The position numbers were made by a program, and so were the translations under genes. From Ceratopteris richardii (lineage: Eukaryota; Streptophyta; Polypodiopsida; Polypodiales; Pteridaceae), in assembly GCA_020310875.1 (NCBI GenBank), contig CM035407.1:196405392-196469391 (forward strand): a DNA stretch of 64,000 nucleotides, written 5' to 3'. Below, in pieces: positions 34,414 to 45,169 of this stretch. Each line of letters starts with the position of its first letter. Within the stretch, counting starts at the first letter, position 1. Under the pieces are notes generated by a model that saw only the letters and a list, made by a program, of their open reading frames with translations, searched no databases and was not told the origin of the DNA.

Positions 34414-35490
34414 TGTTGGTGCATTTTACCCAAGCCTACATGCTTGATATATTTGATATTATCCTCATTTGTAAGTCACATGAGTAGTCATGTGAACACC
34501 TCTTGTAAAAGAGTACATTTTATCTCTTGTAAATGGAAAAAGAAAAAAGGAAAAGGATGGCTTACCTCATCCATGATGTAAAAGCAAATTCGTGGCTCCA
34601 ACTACCAAAATCACGAATTTTGAGCTGAGTGAATCTCTCCTAACTTTGGGGATCACTTTTAGGTGGAGCCATTCGAATTCGAATTCAAAACTCCCTCCAA
34701 GAATAGCTATAAAAAGAGCAAGAAGGAAGAGGCGATTAGCAAGCCTTGTACGTGACCACTTCATGTCATTTTGTAGAGATTGAAGAGCTTACTCCATAGC
34801 TCTATCATTCTACTCCCATTGTGCAAAGATTCATTGCCAATGTGGTTGTAATCATATATGAATTTATACATTTATCATCATTCACTTCTCTGTTTTGTTC
34901 TCTGCTATACTCACTCAGAGTAGTACCTTCAGAAGGTCATATCTCGAGTTCTACTGAACCTTTTTCAGTGATTTAACTTGCCTTGGATAGCCCGTACCGT
35001 CTAATTTGTGCATATAAATTTTCAAGGTCATTGGATTAATAGTTTTGGAGATATCTGCATTTTACTGCTTACCGGTCTATCTCTGCAGAGCCCCGAGAAT
35101 TGTGGGGAGGTTCCAGAAATTGTTGAAACTTGTTCTCAGTGCTCAGTCCATCATTTGAAGTGTTTTAACTTGTAATAGCAAGCTTGTTAAGTCTATTTGC
35201 TATGCCCAAAAGGAAGTTTTCTAATTCCTACCAGGTTGAGAGCACTATTCATTTTTTCCAGCAGGTGTATGTCCAAAAATAGCAAGTTTTGGGAGCTAGT
35301 CACTTCGCAACTAGTCTGTCTTGACTTAAACTTTTGGGATACATGTTCCAAAGTACTTGGCTGATATTTTGGTGGATTTAGGAAGCTCAAAGGGTCTACT
35401 AATCAACTCTGAAGTCTCAGTTGGCTGGTGTGAAGCTGGTTGTAGCAGCACCTACTCATCTTTGGATTGCATCCACCATCTCTCTTCACA
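34414..35490 (+). repeat. 3' LTR of Copia-E
   Basis: TGTTGGTGCATTTTACCC to CTCTCTTCACA, the same length as the 5' LTR, followed by the duplicated GAATG. Confidence 0.96.
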
Positions 35491-35947
35491 GAATGTACAT
35501 CAATTGGACATTAAAACTGCATTTTTGAATGGTGAATTGCATGAATAAGTGTATGTTTTTCAGCCCCGTGGCTTTGTGCAAAAAGGGCATGAAAGCCAGG
35601 TGTGCAGGTTAAAGAAGGCATTATATGGTTTAAAGCAAGCACCACATGCTTGCTATGAGAAGATACATGCCTATCTGATTGCACATGGTTTTGTGAACAA
35701 TCCAACTGAAAGCACCTTATATGTTAAGCGTGCTAATGATATGCTTCTGATCATTGTTGTCTATGTCGATGACATGCTGCTCACTGGTCCTATTGACAAG
35801 CATATTGCTGATTTTAAGGCTGATTTGCATGCCTCATTTGAGATGTCTAATTTGGGGCATTTGCATCACTATTTGGGCATTCAGTTTATGCAAGTTGGTG
35901 GTGGGATGGCTCTGTGTCAAATGAAATATATTGACACATTATTGTAG
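35491..35947 (+). pseudogene. Copia-D reverse transcriptase, second part
   Basis: Resumes RT after Copia-E: VHQLDIKTAFLNGELHE, a stop (TAA, 35546), then CRLKKALYGLKQAP and the active site VVYVDDMLLTG, ending at a stop at 35945. With 28624-29056 it makes up a complete RT with two in-frame stops. Confidence 0.92.
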
Positions 35948-36718
35948 CATTTTGGCCTTGAAGACTGTAAGCCTATTGCCACTCCTATGGAGATAGGTTT
36001 ACGATTGAGTCTTCATGATGCTGGAGATGCATTTTATGTTGTCCTCTATCAGCAGGCTATTGGATGCTTAATTTACTTATGCATTACTCGGCGAGATATT
36101 CAGTTTGCTGTCTCACAGATGAGCAGGTTTATGCATTGCCCAGGTGTCAAGCATTGGCAGGCGGTTAAGCGCATCTTTCTCTACTTGAGTGGTACTCGCC
36201 TACTTGGGTTGTTTTATCCCAAGGGGGGATCACTACCGCGAGATTTGCATGCTTTTTCTGACTTAGACTAGGCTGGTTGCTATGACACTCATGTGTCTAC
36301 TAGTGCATTTTTCTTCATGCTTGGTAGCTCATGTATATCTTGGTTGAGCAAGAAGCAACCTACTGTGGCCACTTCCAATTGTGAGGCTGAGTATAGGGAA
36401 GCTTTCACAGCTACTGTTGAGTGTGTGTGGCTCAGACACCTTATGGCTGATTTGGGTGTTGGTCAGTATTCTGCCACCACCATCTTCACTGATAGTCAGA
36501 GCGCATTGGCAGTTGTGAGGAACCCTGTGTTCCATGCTCGCACTAAGCACATTGAAGTGCATTATCATTATGTCAGGGAGAGGTTCTCTGCTGGGGAGAG
36601 CAGCTTGGCATATGTGCCCATGCAGGAGAACATTGCAGACCTTTTCACGAAGGCTCTGCCTAGGGAGAAGTTTGAAGCTTTCCGCAAAGCTTTGGGCTTA
36701 CTTCCTTTTGTGGAGTGA
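35948..36718 (+). pseudogene. Copia-D connection region and RNase H
   Basis: After a stop, QQAIGCLIYLCITRRDIQFAVSQMSRFMH and the RNase H start LHAFSDLD run into another stop (36269). A clean 141-codon frame then covers SSCISWLSKKQPTVATSNCEAEYREA, FTDSQSALAVVRNPVFHART and the C terminus LFTKALPREKFEAFRKALGLL. The polypurine tract and 3' LTR follow after about 60 bp. Confidence 0.92.
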
Positions 36719-36780
36719 TTTCCACATAGCTTGGCACTTCCTTATACATGAGTGCCAACTCCTTGTTCACCGCATCACTC

Positions 36781-37020
36781 CCAGGGGGGATTTGTTGATA
36801 TATTTAGGTAGTGATGTGTGTGAACACACTAAGACCGCTTGGACACTTTTTTCCCTCTTTAGGAGGTTTTTTTCTTGGCTTGTATATATGCATATTGCCC
36901 TAATGGGCTACTTATCTTTGTACATTCTCTAGTAATACATTTAGTATAGTGTGTTGTGCTCCAAGCTTCTTCTTCTTCCTTGTGCTATTCGAGTGCTTCC
37001 GCAGACATCTAACTCCAACA
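36781..37020 (+). repeat. Polypurine tract and 3' LTR of Copia-D
   Basis: CCAGGGGGGATT at 36781-36792, then TGTTGATATATTTAGG to CTAACTCCAACA (36793-37020, 228 bp), then the duplicated GGGCT. Confidence 0.95.
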
Positions 37021-37025
37021 GGGCT

Positions 37026-38308
37026 TAGATTAGCCCTACACTTGCAGCAAAATTGAGGACTATTCTCAGAAAGCAAGTTCTCTGTGCACTGCACTAGGAT
37101 GAGAGAACAAGGCCACAATGAAGATCTATTGTGCTTCTCTTCTCTCTCTCTCTCTCTCAGAGAGATTGGCATAGATGGTTGCATGAAAAGTTGGCACCTG
37201 CTATCTGGTAGGACTCCAACTCCACCTTGTGGCCTCTGTATTCACCTGCACTGCTTGACTTTGTCTTATCGAAAAGCGACAAAGAAATGAGATGCTGTGC
37301 GAAACGAATTAGAGCTAGAGTGCTAAGATGGCTGTGAATGTTGCCCCTCTCTCTCTCTCTGTTTCTAACTCTCTCTCTCTCTCTCTCTCTCTCTTTGTTT
37401 CACTTTGTATGTTGAGCATAGACTTTTGTGCTCTTGGCACTATGTAGGGATGAGAGCTCTATGCTCTTGGCGGATTAGTGAATTGCGCGCAAGCTCGTGC
37501 ACATGGAGGAAAGGCATAGAGTGTGTTGCTTTCACAGATCTCAAATCATTCTGTGATGCTCTTTTGTAGGCTGCTGGTAATGGCAGTGACAAAGGTTGCA
37601 GCTCGGGTTCCGGATGCACCCCTGATGCCTTAAAGTGCTACCAGTCTGAAGCAATTTGATGTCCCCCTCTGTGAGAGGGAGTCAAAACAACGTCGGAGTG
37701 TTCCTATAGTTGAAGATAAGACATGAACCAAGTTTGTTGTGTCAAAGTAGTGAATCTTTATGGTTTATGATGCATCATCAACCTATGATACCATATGTTA
37801 GCACCCGCTTGGCAACATATGTGCAACTATAAATCGGGACAGAGGGATAAGCAGATGTATGATTGTTTCTTTATTAAAAATTCATTTACAGAACCATATC
37901 ACCAAAATACAATAGGAGATCACACAACTCTTGCAACGCATCAGGTGAAGGAGTATTGCTAACATACTGAAAATATTGACTCGAATATATAAAAAACAAA
38001 TTGTACCAAAACAAAAATGAATTTGGGCTACCAAAATAGTGGTTATGAACATTTTAAAAACAGAGATGCATCATGAATGCTATCAAATCACTAGCAACTT
38101 TAAAACCAACAAGAGGGTGGGAAGGTGGGAAAGAAGGGGGTACAAAAATGAAGAAGAAAGAGGGTGGGAAATGGGCAAAGTGAGGCCCAAAAGAGTGTAA
38201 AATGATGGCAAAAAGCATCTTGAAATGGGTGGAGAGCAACAACACCAAACTCAAGCACCAATACCACCAAAATCACCACCAAATGCACCACCAAGACATC
38301 CACCTAGA
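37026..38308 (-). other. Leader of Copia-C
   Basis: The sequence between the Copia-C primer-binding site and its gag, separated from gag by Copia-D. At nearly 1.3 kb it is long for a copia leader. It contains CT microsatellites at about 37138-37160 and 37350-37394. No coding signal was recognised on either strand. Confidence 0.7.
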
Positions 38309-38320
38309 GCTCTGGTACCA
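38309..38320 (-). promoter_or_regulatory. Primer-binding site of Copia-C
   Basis: The reverse complement TGGTACCAGAGC differs from the initiator-methionine site by one base (T to C) and touches the LTR end CTCTCTACA. Confidence 0.92.
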
Positions 38321-38661
38321 TGTAGAGAGTACATGCACAAAAGCAAAATGAAAAGAAGAGTGTACTCACAAAAGAAAGAGTGTGAGAGACTCAAAGTGAG
38401 TAGAACAAGAAATGGGTAAACTCACATGGATTAGAAATAAGTTTGCCAAGAGCATGGAGTAGGCTCCTCAAGCTTCTAACCAAGTACAAATAGGGGGAGA
38501 AGCCCTCCTTATATAGATTTGGGAGGGGCTCTCCAAAGTACATCTCATGTGGGATAATTCCCCTCAAAGGAGAATGAATACAATGGTAAAAGCAAATGGA
38601 AAGGCACCCAAATACAAAGGATATATTATAAAATGGAAATGGAATAGAAATAGAGTGACTC
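38321..38661 (-). repeat. 5' LTR of Copia-C, promoter-distal part
   Basis: Matches 16108-16456 of the 3' LTR. It is interrupted after GACTC (38657-38661) by Gypsy-A; the remaining 39 bp of the LTR are at 47664-47702. Minus-strand CTATATAAGG near 38515 is a likely TATA box. Confidence 0.94.
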
Positions 38662-39699
38662 TGTTGAGCCCATAAAAGTCATATTGGTCAAAGTAAACTA
38701 TAGTCAAAGTCAACTATAGTCAAAGTCAAAAGGTTAAAGTTAAACTAGTCAAAGTCAACATGTTCAAGATCAAAGTCAACATGGGTGAAGTCAAAGTGTT
38801 CAAAGTGTAGGTGTCAACGTGCACAAATAGTGCACCATTAATTGTTCACAAAGGGTAAAATTGCAGAAAGTTGGTTGCAGGTTGCAGAGGTGTTTCTGTA
38901 ATTTCTCTAAGGTTCAAGGTGTTTTTAAAGTGTTTTGGAAGGTTCAGGTGAACCCTCTCTTAGGTGCACAAGTGAAGAATTAAAAGGCAAAATGTGAAGG
39001 TATGTGAAGCGACAACATACGCAAAAGTGAAAGTATGGCCCCCCAATTAAAATTTTTGTTTTAGTCTAAAGTCACTACAGGACAAAACAGGGATTCATTG
39101 GCTGCCCACTTTTGGAGACAATCTTGGGACATCAAAGTGAGCACCAGGATACTCTTCCAGTTAGGAGTGTACGTGAATGGACACTCAAATCAAGGCAAGG
39201 ACTATTCTTGAGGGTCTAAGCAAGGTGAGCATAGTCTAAGCTAGGCAAGAGAGAGAAGTGCAAGGGACACACAATGTGTGATGCAGAGAAGTGAAGTGCA
39301 AGGTGTACGTGAAGAGTGACTAAGGAAGTGTGCAGAGAAGTGCTAAGCTAGTCCCCCAAGGATCCCAAGGTCCCATTGAAGCTGTGCGCATGCCGACGGA
39401 AGGTGTCCATCCCTCCCCTTATTGGAAGCTTGGTGCAAGGTGTGCACAAGTGCAGGCTTGGAGAAGGTGGAGGTCTGGTGCAGAGAAGGCCAACAACAAC
39501 AAGACCCTTGGGTATTTGGTATGTTGTGATTGAGCACTCTGTGATTTTGTACAGAAGCATTGGATTGTATTGTGCAGCACCATTGTAAGTGTCTTCTTAT
39601 AATCAATCGACAGAGGCTTCCAGTGTGTATCTTTCTTCTTGTCTTTCTCTTTTCTCCTACAAATACTCAAATCCCTTCTTGGCCAAGAATCCCCCAACA
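38662..39699 (+). repeat. 5' LTR of Gypsy-A
   Basis: Begins TGTTGAGCCCATAAAAG and ends AATCCCCCAACA. Near the start, AGTCAAAGTCAACTATAGTCAAAGTC-type short repeats (38695-38800) are present; their copy number differs between the two LTRs. Confidence 0.94.
38690..38800 (+). repeat. GTCAAAGTCAA short-repeat tract in the Gypsy-A LTR
   Basis: Repeated TCAAAGT(C/T)AA(A/C) blocks of 11-18 bp. The corresponding tract in the 3' LTR (about 46637-46745) has a different number and order of blocks, so this part of the LTR changes by slippage. Confidence 0.8.
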
Positions 39700-39702
39700 A
39701 AA

Positions 39703-39721
39703 TTTGGCACCCCCGGTGGGA
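39703..39721 (+). promoter_or_regulatory. Primer-binding region of Gypsy-A
   Basis: TTTGGCACCCCCGGTGGGA begins four bases after the LTR. The tRNA used cannot be named with confidence from this sequence; it is not initiator methionine tRNA. Confidence 0.7.
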
Positions 39722-39852
39722 CACGAAGGAGATTTGAGCATAGGAGAAGAAATATTACAGTGTGGAGAAGCATTATTCAAGTGCCGATAGTAATACTTCA
39801 TTGGGCTAAGATGTAAATATTCTTATCAATTATCTCATACCAAGAGGATTAT

Positions 39853-41124
39853 GAACAGCTCATGACTGCAACCTGGTCCCAAAAATTGAGGGTCACCTGC
39901 AAGCAAACAAGAAGGAAGGCTGTTAGAAGATCATCCAGTCCACTTTCATCAACCTCATCAGTAAAGAGCATGGCAGGTCAGGTAGACTTGGAAACCCTAC
40001 TATCAAGATTTAATATAAAATTTCCTCCTTTCAAAGGCTTAGCTTAGGAAGATCGAGACGAGCATATTAGGAGGTTTCTAGCACTATGCAAAACAAGAGG
40101 CTTGATGGGAAGAGAGGATGCCTTTTTGATACTCTTCCCTGCCACATTAGAAGGGTTAGCAGATAAATGGCTCAACCAGTTTGTTGAGAGCCACTTCACC
40201 ACTTGGGACTTAATGAAAGATGCATTCAAAACTCAATTCCAGCATGGAAATACTACAGAGATCATCATATAGGAATTGGAAAACTTGAGACTGGGTCCAG
40301 ATGAAAAATTTCCAGAGTTTGCTAGATCCTGCACATGATTTATTTATTAAGAAATGGTTAGCTAAGCCACTTCCAGTGACCACACAATGTAAAATCAAGG
40401 AATTACTGTTGCCCACAGCCTCCATAGAGGAGTTCATCAACACAGCTACACGCCTGGAGTAGATAAGACAACAATATGGAGCAATTTCTTCTCAACTACC
40501 CTATTCTACAGAAATAGAGGAGCTGATAATCCAGGTAAGGAAAGATCTGGAGGGCTTAAAAAGGAATAAGCCCCACAAAGAGGAGGAGAATGCTTTTACT
40601 CAGTTGAGGAAGGAGATTGAGGCATTGAAGCTCCAAAAGGAGGAGGAAGCCCAAGCAGAAGAATTGGCTCAGCTGCGACAGGAGTTGCAGGAACTCAAAG
40701 GGGGTGGCATCAAAAGTGGGCTATGGTGTACCATGTGCAACAAGCAAGGTCATATAGTAAGTGAATGTCCTCTGTTAAGTGTAACTTGCCAACTATGCAG
40801 GAAAGCTGGTCATGAGGCCCAAGAATGCCATTCAAGAGGAATGCCTGCAACAACATATTGGACACAAGGAGGACCCATACCACTAGCAAATGTGATGGCG
40901 GCTGCACCTAATCAAGGTAAAAATTACAACCCTAGACAGATGAATAACTTTTGAAATGGGCCTAGGAGGCCAATTATTTGTTTCAGATGTGGAGAATGTG
41001 GGCACTACCAAAGTAGGTGCATTCTACCAGAAAATGCCCCTCCTTGCAAGAATTGCCCAGAGCCCAGATACCACTATACTAATTGTTGTCCTAAGAACCA
41101 AGCATCTTCATCTGGGCCCCACAT
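39853..41124 (+). pseudogene. Gypsy-A gag
   Basis: Starts near 39853-39862; LLSRFNIKFPPFKGLA ends at a stop (40045-40047). The capsid core follows (ATLEGLADKWLNQF, SHFTTWDLMKDAF) with further stops near 40270 and 40337. A Glu-rich segment that may be a coiled coil (40560-40700) precedes two adjacent CX2CX4HX4C knuckles, CTMCNKQGHIVSEC and CQLCRKAGHEAQEC; past a stop at 40952 a third, more distant pair CFRCGECGHYQSRC and CKNCPEPRYHYTNC follows. Four Cys/His modules is more than the usual one or two. Confidence 0.85.
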
Positions 41125-41128
41125 TCAA

Positions 41129-42011
41129 ATGATTTTTGTGTGTAAAGAAGAAATAATAGATCAAGTCAATGTGCCATATCCATCTACCAGGGTGGTGCAG
41201 TTAGAAGAAATTGAATCTTTTACAGTGCAGACAAGGAGCAAAGCGAAGGCTCAAGTAGATATAGGTCAAGAATCAAGAATTAATGGATTGAACAAAGAAA
41301 AAGAGACATATGAAGACAAAGCCACCACATGTGCAGATACAAGGCAAAAAGAAAACCTCATAGGTACCAGTGATGCCATTGGACATGCATTCAGAAGAGC
41401 TCATGAGGAGGTTGTTAAGACCATTGGTGCCCATGCTCTTGAGGAGTCAGAAGCTTCACCACTACTCAAGTCCATGAAAAAGGAGGTTAAGCACCCCTCA
41501 CAGATTACAAGAGCCCTCGGCTAACAGTCTCTATCAAAGGTCATGAGTTTCAAGGAGTTATTGTGGATGGTGGTTCTGGCATTAACTTGATGCCTGAAGT
41601 AAAGTCAGACCTATGGGAGTAGTCCCTAACATTCGGATGGAAGTACAAGGTAACATATTTGTCTTGAACTTTGTAGTTATAAGACTACCAAATGTGCAGG
41701 GAGGGTTTCCTCTATTAGTTGGAAGACCCTGGCTAAGGCATGCTCGTGTAATACATGATTGGGGCAAAGATACCATGTGGGTCCAACAAGAAAGTGTTGA
41801 ATTAAGACAATTACTGTTGGAAGAAGGTCCTGATCAACAAGGATATACCAGCATGATGCAATCGCTTGGTATACACATAGATATGGACTATATAGACAAT
41901 CAAGAAGGTAAGGAAATGGATCTATATGATGAAGACAATATGCTCACATGGTTAGAGGCAGGGAATTCTTTTCCTTGTTTTGGAATTTTCCCATCTAACT
42001 CAGACAGATAA
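41129..42011 (+). pseudogene. Gypsy-A protease and linker
   Basis: A Glu/Lys-rich linker is followed by the aspartic protease motif IVDGGSGINLMPE (41563-41600), where DGG stands for the usual DSG or DTG. The flap and second half (VVIRLPNVQGGFPLLVGRPWLRHARVIHDW) are in another frame starting at 41613, so a frameshift separates the halves. Confidence 0.8.
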
Positions 42012-42128
42012 GAAGGGTACTTAGAAAAAGAGGAAAAAATTCAAGTAGCTGGGCTGGGAGAGCCAACAACAGACCGCAGAAGGGGAAAGAAATCTCCTTT
42101 ATACAACCATATAGAGGAAGCCGTTTCT

Positions 42129-43130
42129 GTGGATTGCAACCAAAAGGAAGGCTCAAAGTTAAAAGGTAAGAATAAGAATATAGAAGAGGATTCATTACCA
42201 CTTCATGAGATCCCTTCAGGATGGATTCAAGAGGAAGAAGTGCAACTAGACATCCAAGATGCTCCTGCTTATGATACCGAAGCTATGTGGGACAATGTAA
42301 CTAAGGATGCTACTCAGGAAGGACTTACAGATAGCATTGTAATTAGGCATCCAGTGAAAGAGGTTCAGCTGGGCAATGAGGATCAGCCACGTCCCATTTT
42401 ACTAGCCACATGGATTGGGAATCATTTGGAGGTGCTCTTAAAGGTAACATCTTTCATGAATTCATTTGCAGACATCTTTGCTTGGCACTATAAGGATTTA
42501 GGAGTACCAAATAGTTATGGAGAGCACATAATCCCTCTCATTGAAGGAGCAAAACCAGTGAGAGGTAAGAGTTATAGGCTGAATCCTAAATATGCTGAAG
42601 CTGTTTATTTGGGAATTCAGAAAATGGAAGATGAAAGAATTATCATACATGTATAGCATTCAGAATGGCTATCTCCTATGGTAATTGTTCCAAAGAAAAA
42701 CACTAACAAGATCAAAATCTATGTGGACTTTAGAGCATTGAACAAGGTCACCATCCCGTATGGATTTCCTATGCCATTTGTTGAACAGGCCATAGAAGAA
42801 GTAGCTGGGCATACACTTTACAACTTCATGGATGGATTCAGTGGATATAATCAAATATCCATCCACCCTGAGGATCGAGAGAAGACTGCATTCATTAAAC
42901 CTTGGGGAACTTATGTATATTTAAAGATGCCATTTGGACTTAAAAATGCCCCAGCTACGTTCAATCGAACAGTTAATCTTATTTTTGGACCATTGCTACT
43001 AGAATTCCTCAGAATTTTCATGGATGATTTTCATCCTTTTCAGGCACTCTTGCAAAGACTCCATTGGATTGTTTAGAAAATCATTTGATTCAATTACAAC
43101 AAGTTTTTAAGAGCCTTGCAGAGAGACAAA
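42129..43130 (+). pseudogene. Gypsy-A reverse transcriptase
   Basis: An acidic linker leads to HIIPLIEGAKPVRGKSYRLN, a stop (42654-42656), then VIVPKKNTNKIKIYVDFRALN, FMDGFSGYNQISIHPEDREK and MPFGLKNAPATF. The catalytic motif reads FMDD (RIFMDDF), after which a frameshift breaks the palm domain. Typical Ty3/gypsy RT, not chromovirus-like. Confidence 0.92.
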
Positions 43131-43850
43131 GTTGAAATTGAACCCAAATAAATGCCATTTTCTGGTGACTGAAGGTACCCTCCTGGGACATGTGGTATCT
43201 TCCAAAGGTATGTCACCTGACCCAGACAAAATTATAACTATATTAAAGTTACCTAGACCTAAATCTCCAAAGGAGATTCAAAGTTTTCTAGGACATACAG
43301 GGTACCGCCAGAGGTTTATCAAGATGTATGCAGAAATAGCTCGGCCATTGGCTAGGCTTACAGGCAAGGAAGTACCTTTTAAATGGGAGGAAGAGGAGGA
43401 AAAAGCATATCAAACATTAAGGTCAAGGTTAGTAGCTTCTCCCATTCTGATCACGCCTGAGTGGTAAAAAATTTTTCATATACATGTAGATGCTAGTGCA
43501 TATGCAGTGGGGGCAGTCTTGACTCAACATAGTGAAGAATACAAAGTGGACAGACCAAGTCAATATACCAGTCGAATTTTGACCAAGGCTGAGAGGAATT
43601 ATAGCACAACAGAAAGGGAGGACTTAGCCATGGTTTTGCTGTCCAAAAAGTTTCTTCATTACTTGTTGGGAGTGAAATTTGTTATCATAACTGATCATCA
43701 ACAACTCAAATACTTACTGAACAAACCACAAGCTACTGGAAGGATATGGAGGTGGTTGCTGCTGTTCTAGGAATTTGATTTTTCTGTAGTCCATAGACCA
43801 GGTAAAGAAAATGTTATTGCAGACCACTTATCCAAGATCAACATGATGGA
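43131..43850 (+). pseudogene. Gypsy-A RT thumb and RNase H
   Basis: LNPNKCHFLVTEGTLLGHVV, IQSFLGHTGYRQRFIKMYAEI and FKWEEEEEKAYQTL end at a stop (43465). RNase H follows: HVDASAYAVGAVLTQ, YSTTEREDLAMVLLSKKF, VIITDHQQLKYLLNKP, a stop at 43768, then HRPGKENVIADHLSKI. Only one RNase H is present, unlike Gypsy-B. Confidence 0.9.
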
Positions 43851-44075
43851 TCAAGCAATTGGAGTAAATGATGATTTTCCAGATGCTAATTTGTTTGGGA
43901 TACAAGCTCAAGGCTGGTATGAGGACATCAAGAATTTTATTAAAACTGTATTGTATCTGGAGAAGGCAAGTGCTGTGCAAAGGAAGAGATTGCTAATCAA
44001 AAGCAGACCTTTTACCTTCATTAAAGGAAAATTATATAGACAGGGAAAAGATAACAGGGTTAGGAAGTGCATGGA

Positions 44076-44100
44076 AGAAGAAGAAGAAGAAGAAGAAGAA
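44076..44100 (+). repeat. (GAA)n expansion within Gypsy-A pol
   Basis: About nine GAA/GAG codons in a row between RNase H and integrase, followed directly by a frame break. Probably a slippage expansion that helped disable the gene. Confidence 0.85.
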
Positions 44101-44119
44101 GTGAGGGAAGTTCATAGAT

Positions 44120-45165
44120 GAAGGAACAAGTGGTGGGCACCTTCCAGGACACATTATGAGTTAGAGGATCCTTAATGCTGGCTTATGGTGGCCTACATTA
44201 TTCAAAGATGCAGAGGAATGGGGAAATGCATGTGATGTATGTCAGAGGTGTGGACCCAAGCCAACAAAGGAGAGACACAACCCCTTGATTATTTCCACTG
44301 CTTGACAACCATTTGAGAAGTGGGGGCTAGATTTTGTAGGGCCCATCTACCCTCCGTCGATTCAAAAAAGAGAGAAGTATCTATTGATCGCCATAGACTA
44401 TGCAACAAAGTGGATTGAAGCTATTGCTTCCCCTAACTGCACTGCTCACTGTTGCTGATTTCATTTACAGTAGCATCATTTGCAGGTTTGGATGTCCACT
44501 TGAAATTTGTACAGACCAATGTACTCATTTTGTGAATAAGGGCATACAGGAAATTTTTAACAGGCATAGGACCTCTTGTGCATATTATCCAAGAGCTAAT
44601 GGACAGGCAGAATCCACCAACAAGGTATTAATTGCCATGTTAAGGAAGGAATGTATGTTACAACCCACTTACTGGGGCATTGCTTATCAAGGTACCCTAT
44701 GGGCATACATTTTAGCTTACAAAGAGGCCACTGGATACTCTCCATTCCAATTGGTTTATGGGGTATTGCCTATTGAACCCTTTGAATTTCTACATGGATC
44801 ACCAAAAGTAGCATTCATGTAGGGAAGGAAAGATTGTGGTGTCTCTCAGAGGCTTGGAGCACTGCATAAAGTGGAAGAGATACGTCTACATGCTGCAAAA
44901 CAATTGATAGAGGCTCAAATGAAGAGGAAGGAGGCACATGATCAGAATCTGTGGAACAACAACTTACAACCAGGCATGTTAGTTCTTCTCCATAGACCTC
45001 AAATCCAAACACAAGTCAGGGGAAAATGGCTCCCACACTTGGAAGGACCTTATCGAGTTAAAACAATGCTGAATTGGGGTGCTGTGGAGTTATAGATGCT
45101 AAAAGGAGAGGCCCTGCCACTAGTCAATATATCAAGGCTCAAGGCCTATCATCAACACAACTGAA
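44120..45165 (+). pseudogene. Gypsy-A integrase
   Basis: Zinc-binding part: GHLPGHI...WWPTLFKDAEEWGNACDVCQRCG. Core: FEKWGLDFVGPIYPPS with the first aspartate, a frameshift, then EICTDQCTHFVN (second aspartate) and YYPRANGQAESTNK (glutamate). C-terminal part: a stop at 44820, then GMLVLLHRPQIQTQVRGKW, LEGPYRVKTMLNWGAVEL, and LVNISRLKAYHQHN. No chromodomain follows. Multiple stops and shifts. Confidence 0.9.
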
Positions 45166-45169
45166 GATT

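Larger units (their letters stand above)
29057..35490 (+). mobile_element. Copia-E: nearly intact copia element inside Copia-D RT
   Basis: A 6,434-bp element with LTRs of 1,077 bp each (29057-30133 and 34414-35490), a perfect primer-binding site, a polypurine tract, and the target duplication GAATG at 29052-29056 and 35491-35495. Removing it restores the Copia-D RT reading GWN/VHQLDIKTAFLNG. The LTRs differ at about two dozen positions by eye (roughly 98% identity). Gag-pol is one frame with a single stop. It is the innermost and one of the youngest elements here and is related to Copia-A by polypurine tract and RNase H sequence. Confidence 0.97.
25451..37020 (+). mobile_element. Copia-D: copia element in the Copia-C leader, carrying Copia-E
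   Basis: LTRs at 25451-25680 and 36793-37020, primer-binding site at 25683-25694, polypurine tract at 36781-36792, and the target duplication GGGCT at 25446-25450 and 37021-37025. Without Copia-E the element is about 5.1 kb. Domain order is gag, protease, integrase, RT, RNase H. The LTRs differ at roughly a tenth of positions by eye, and the genes have many stops and frameshifts, so it is much older than Copia-E inside it. Confidence 0.95.
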
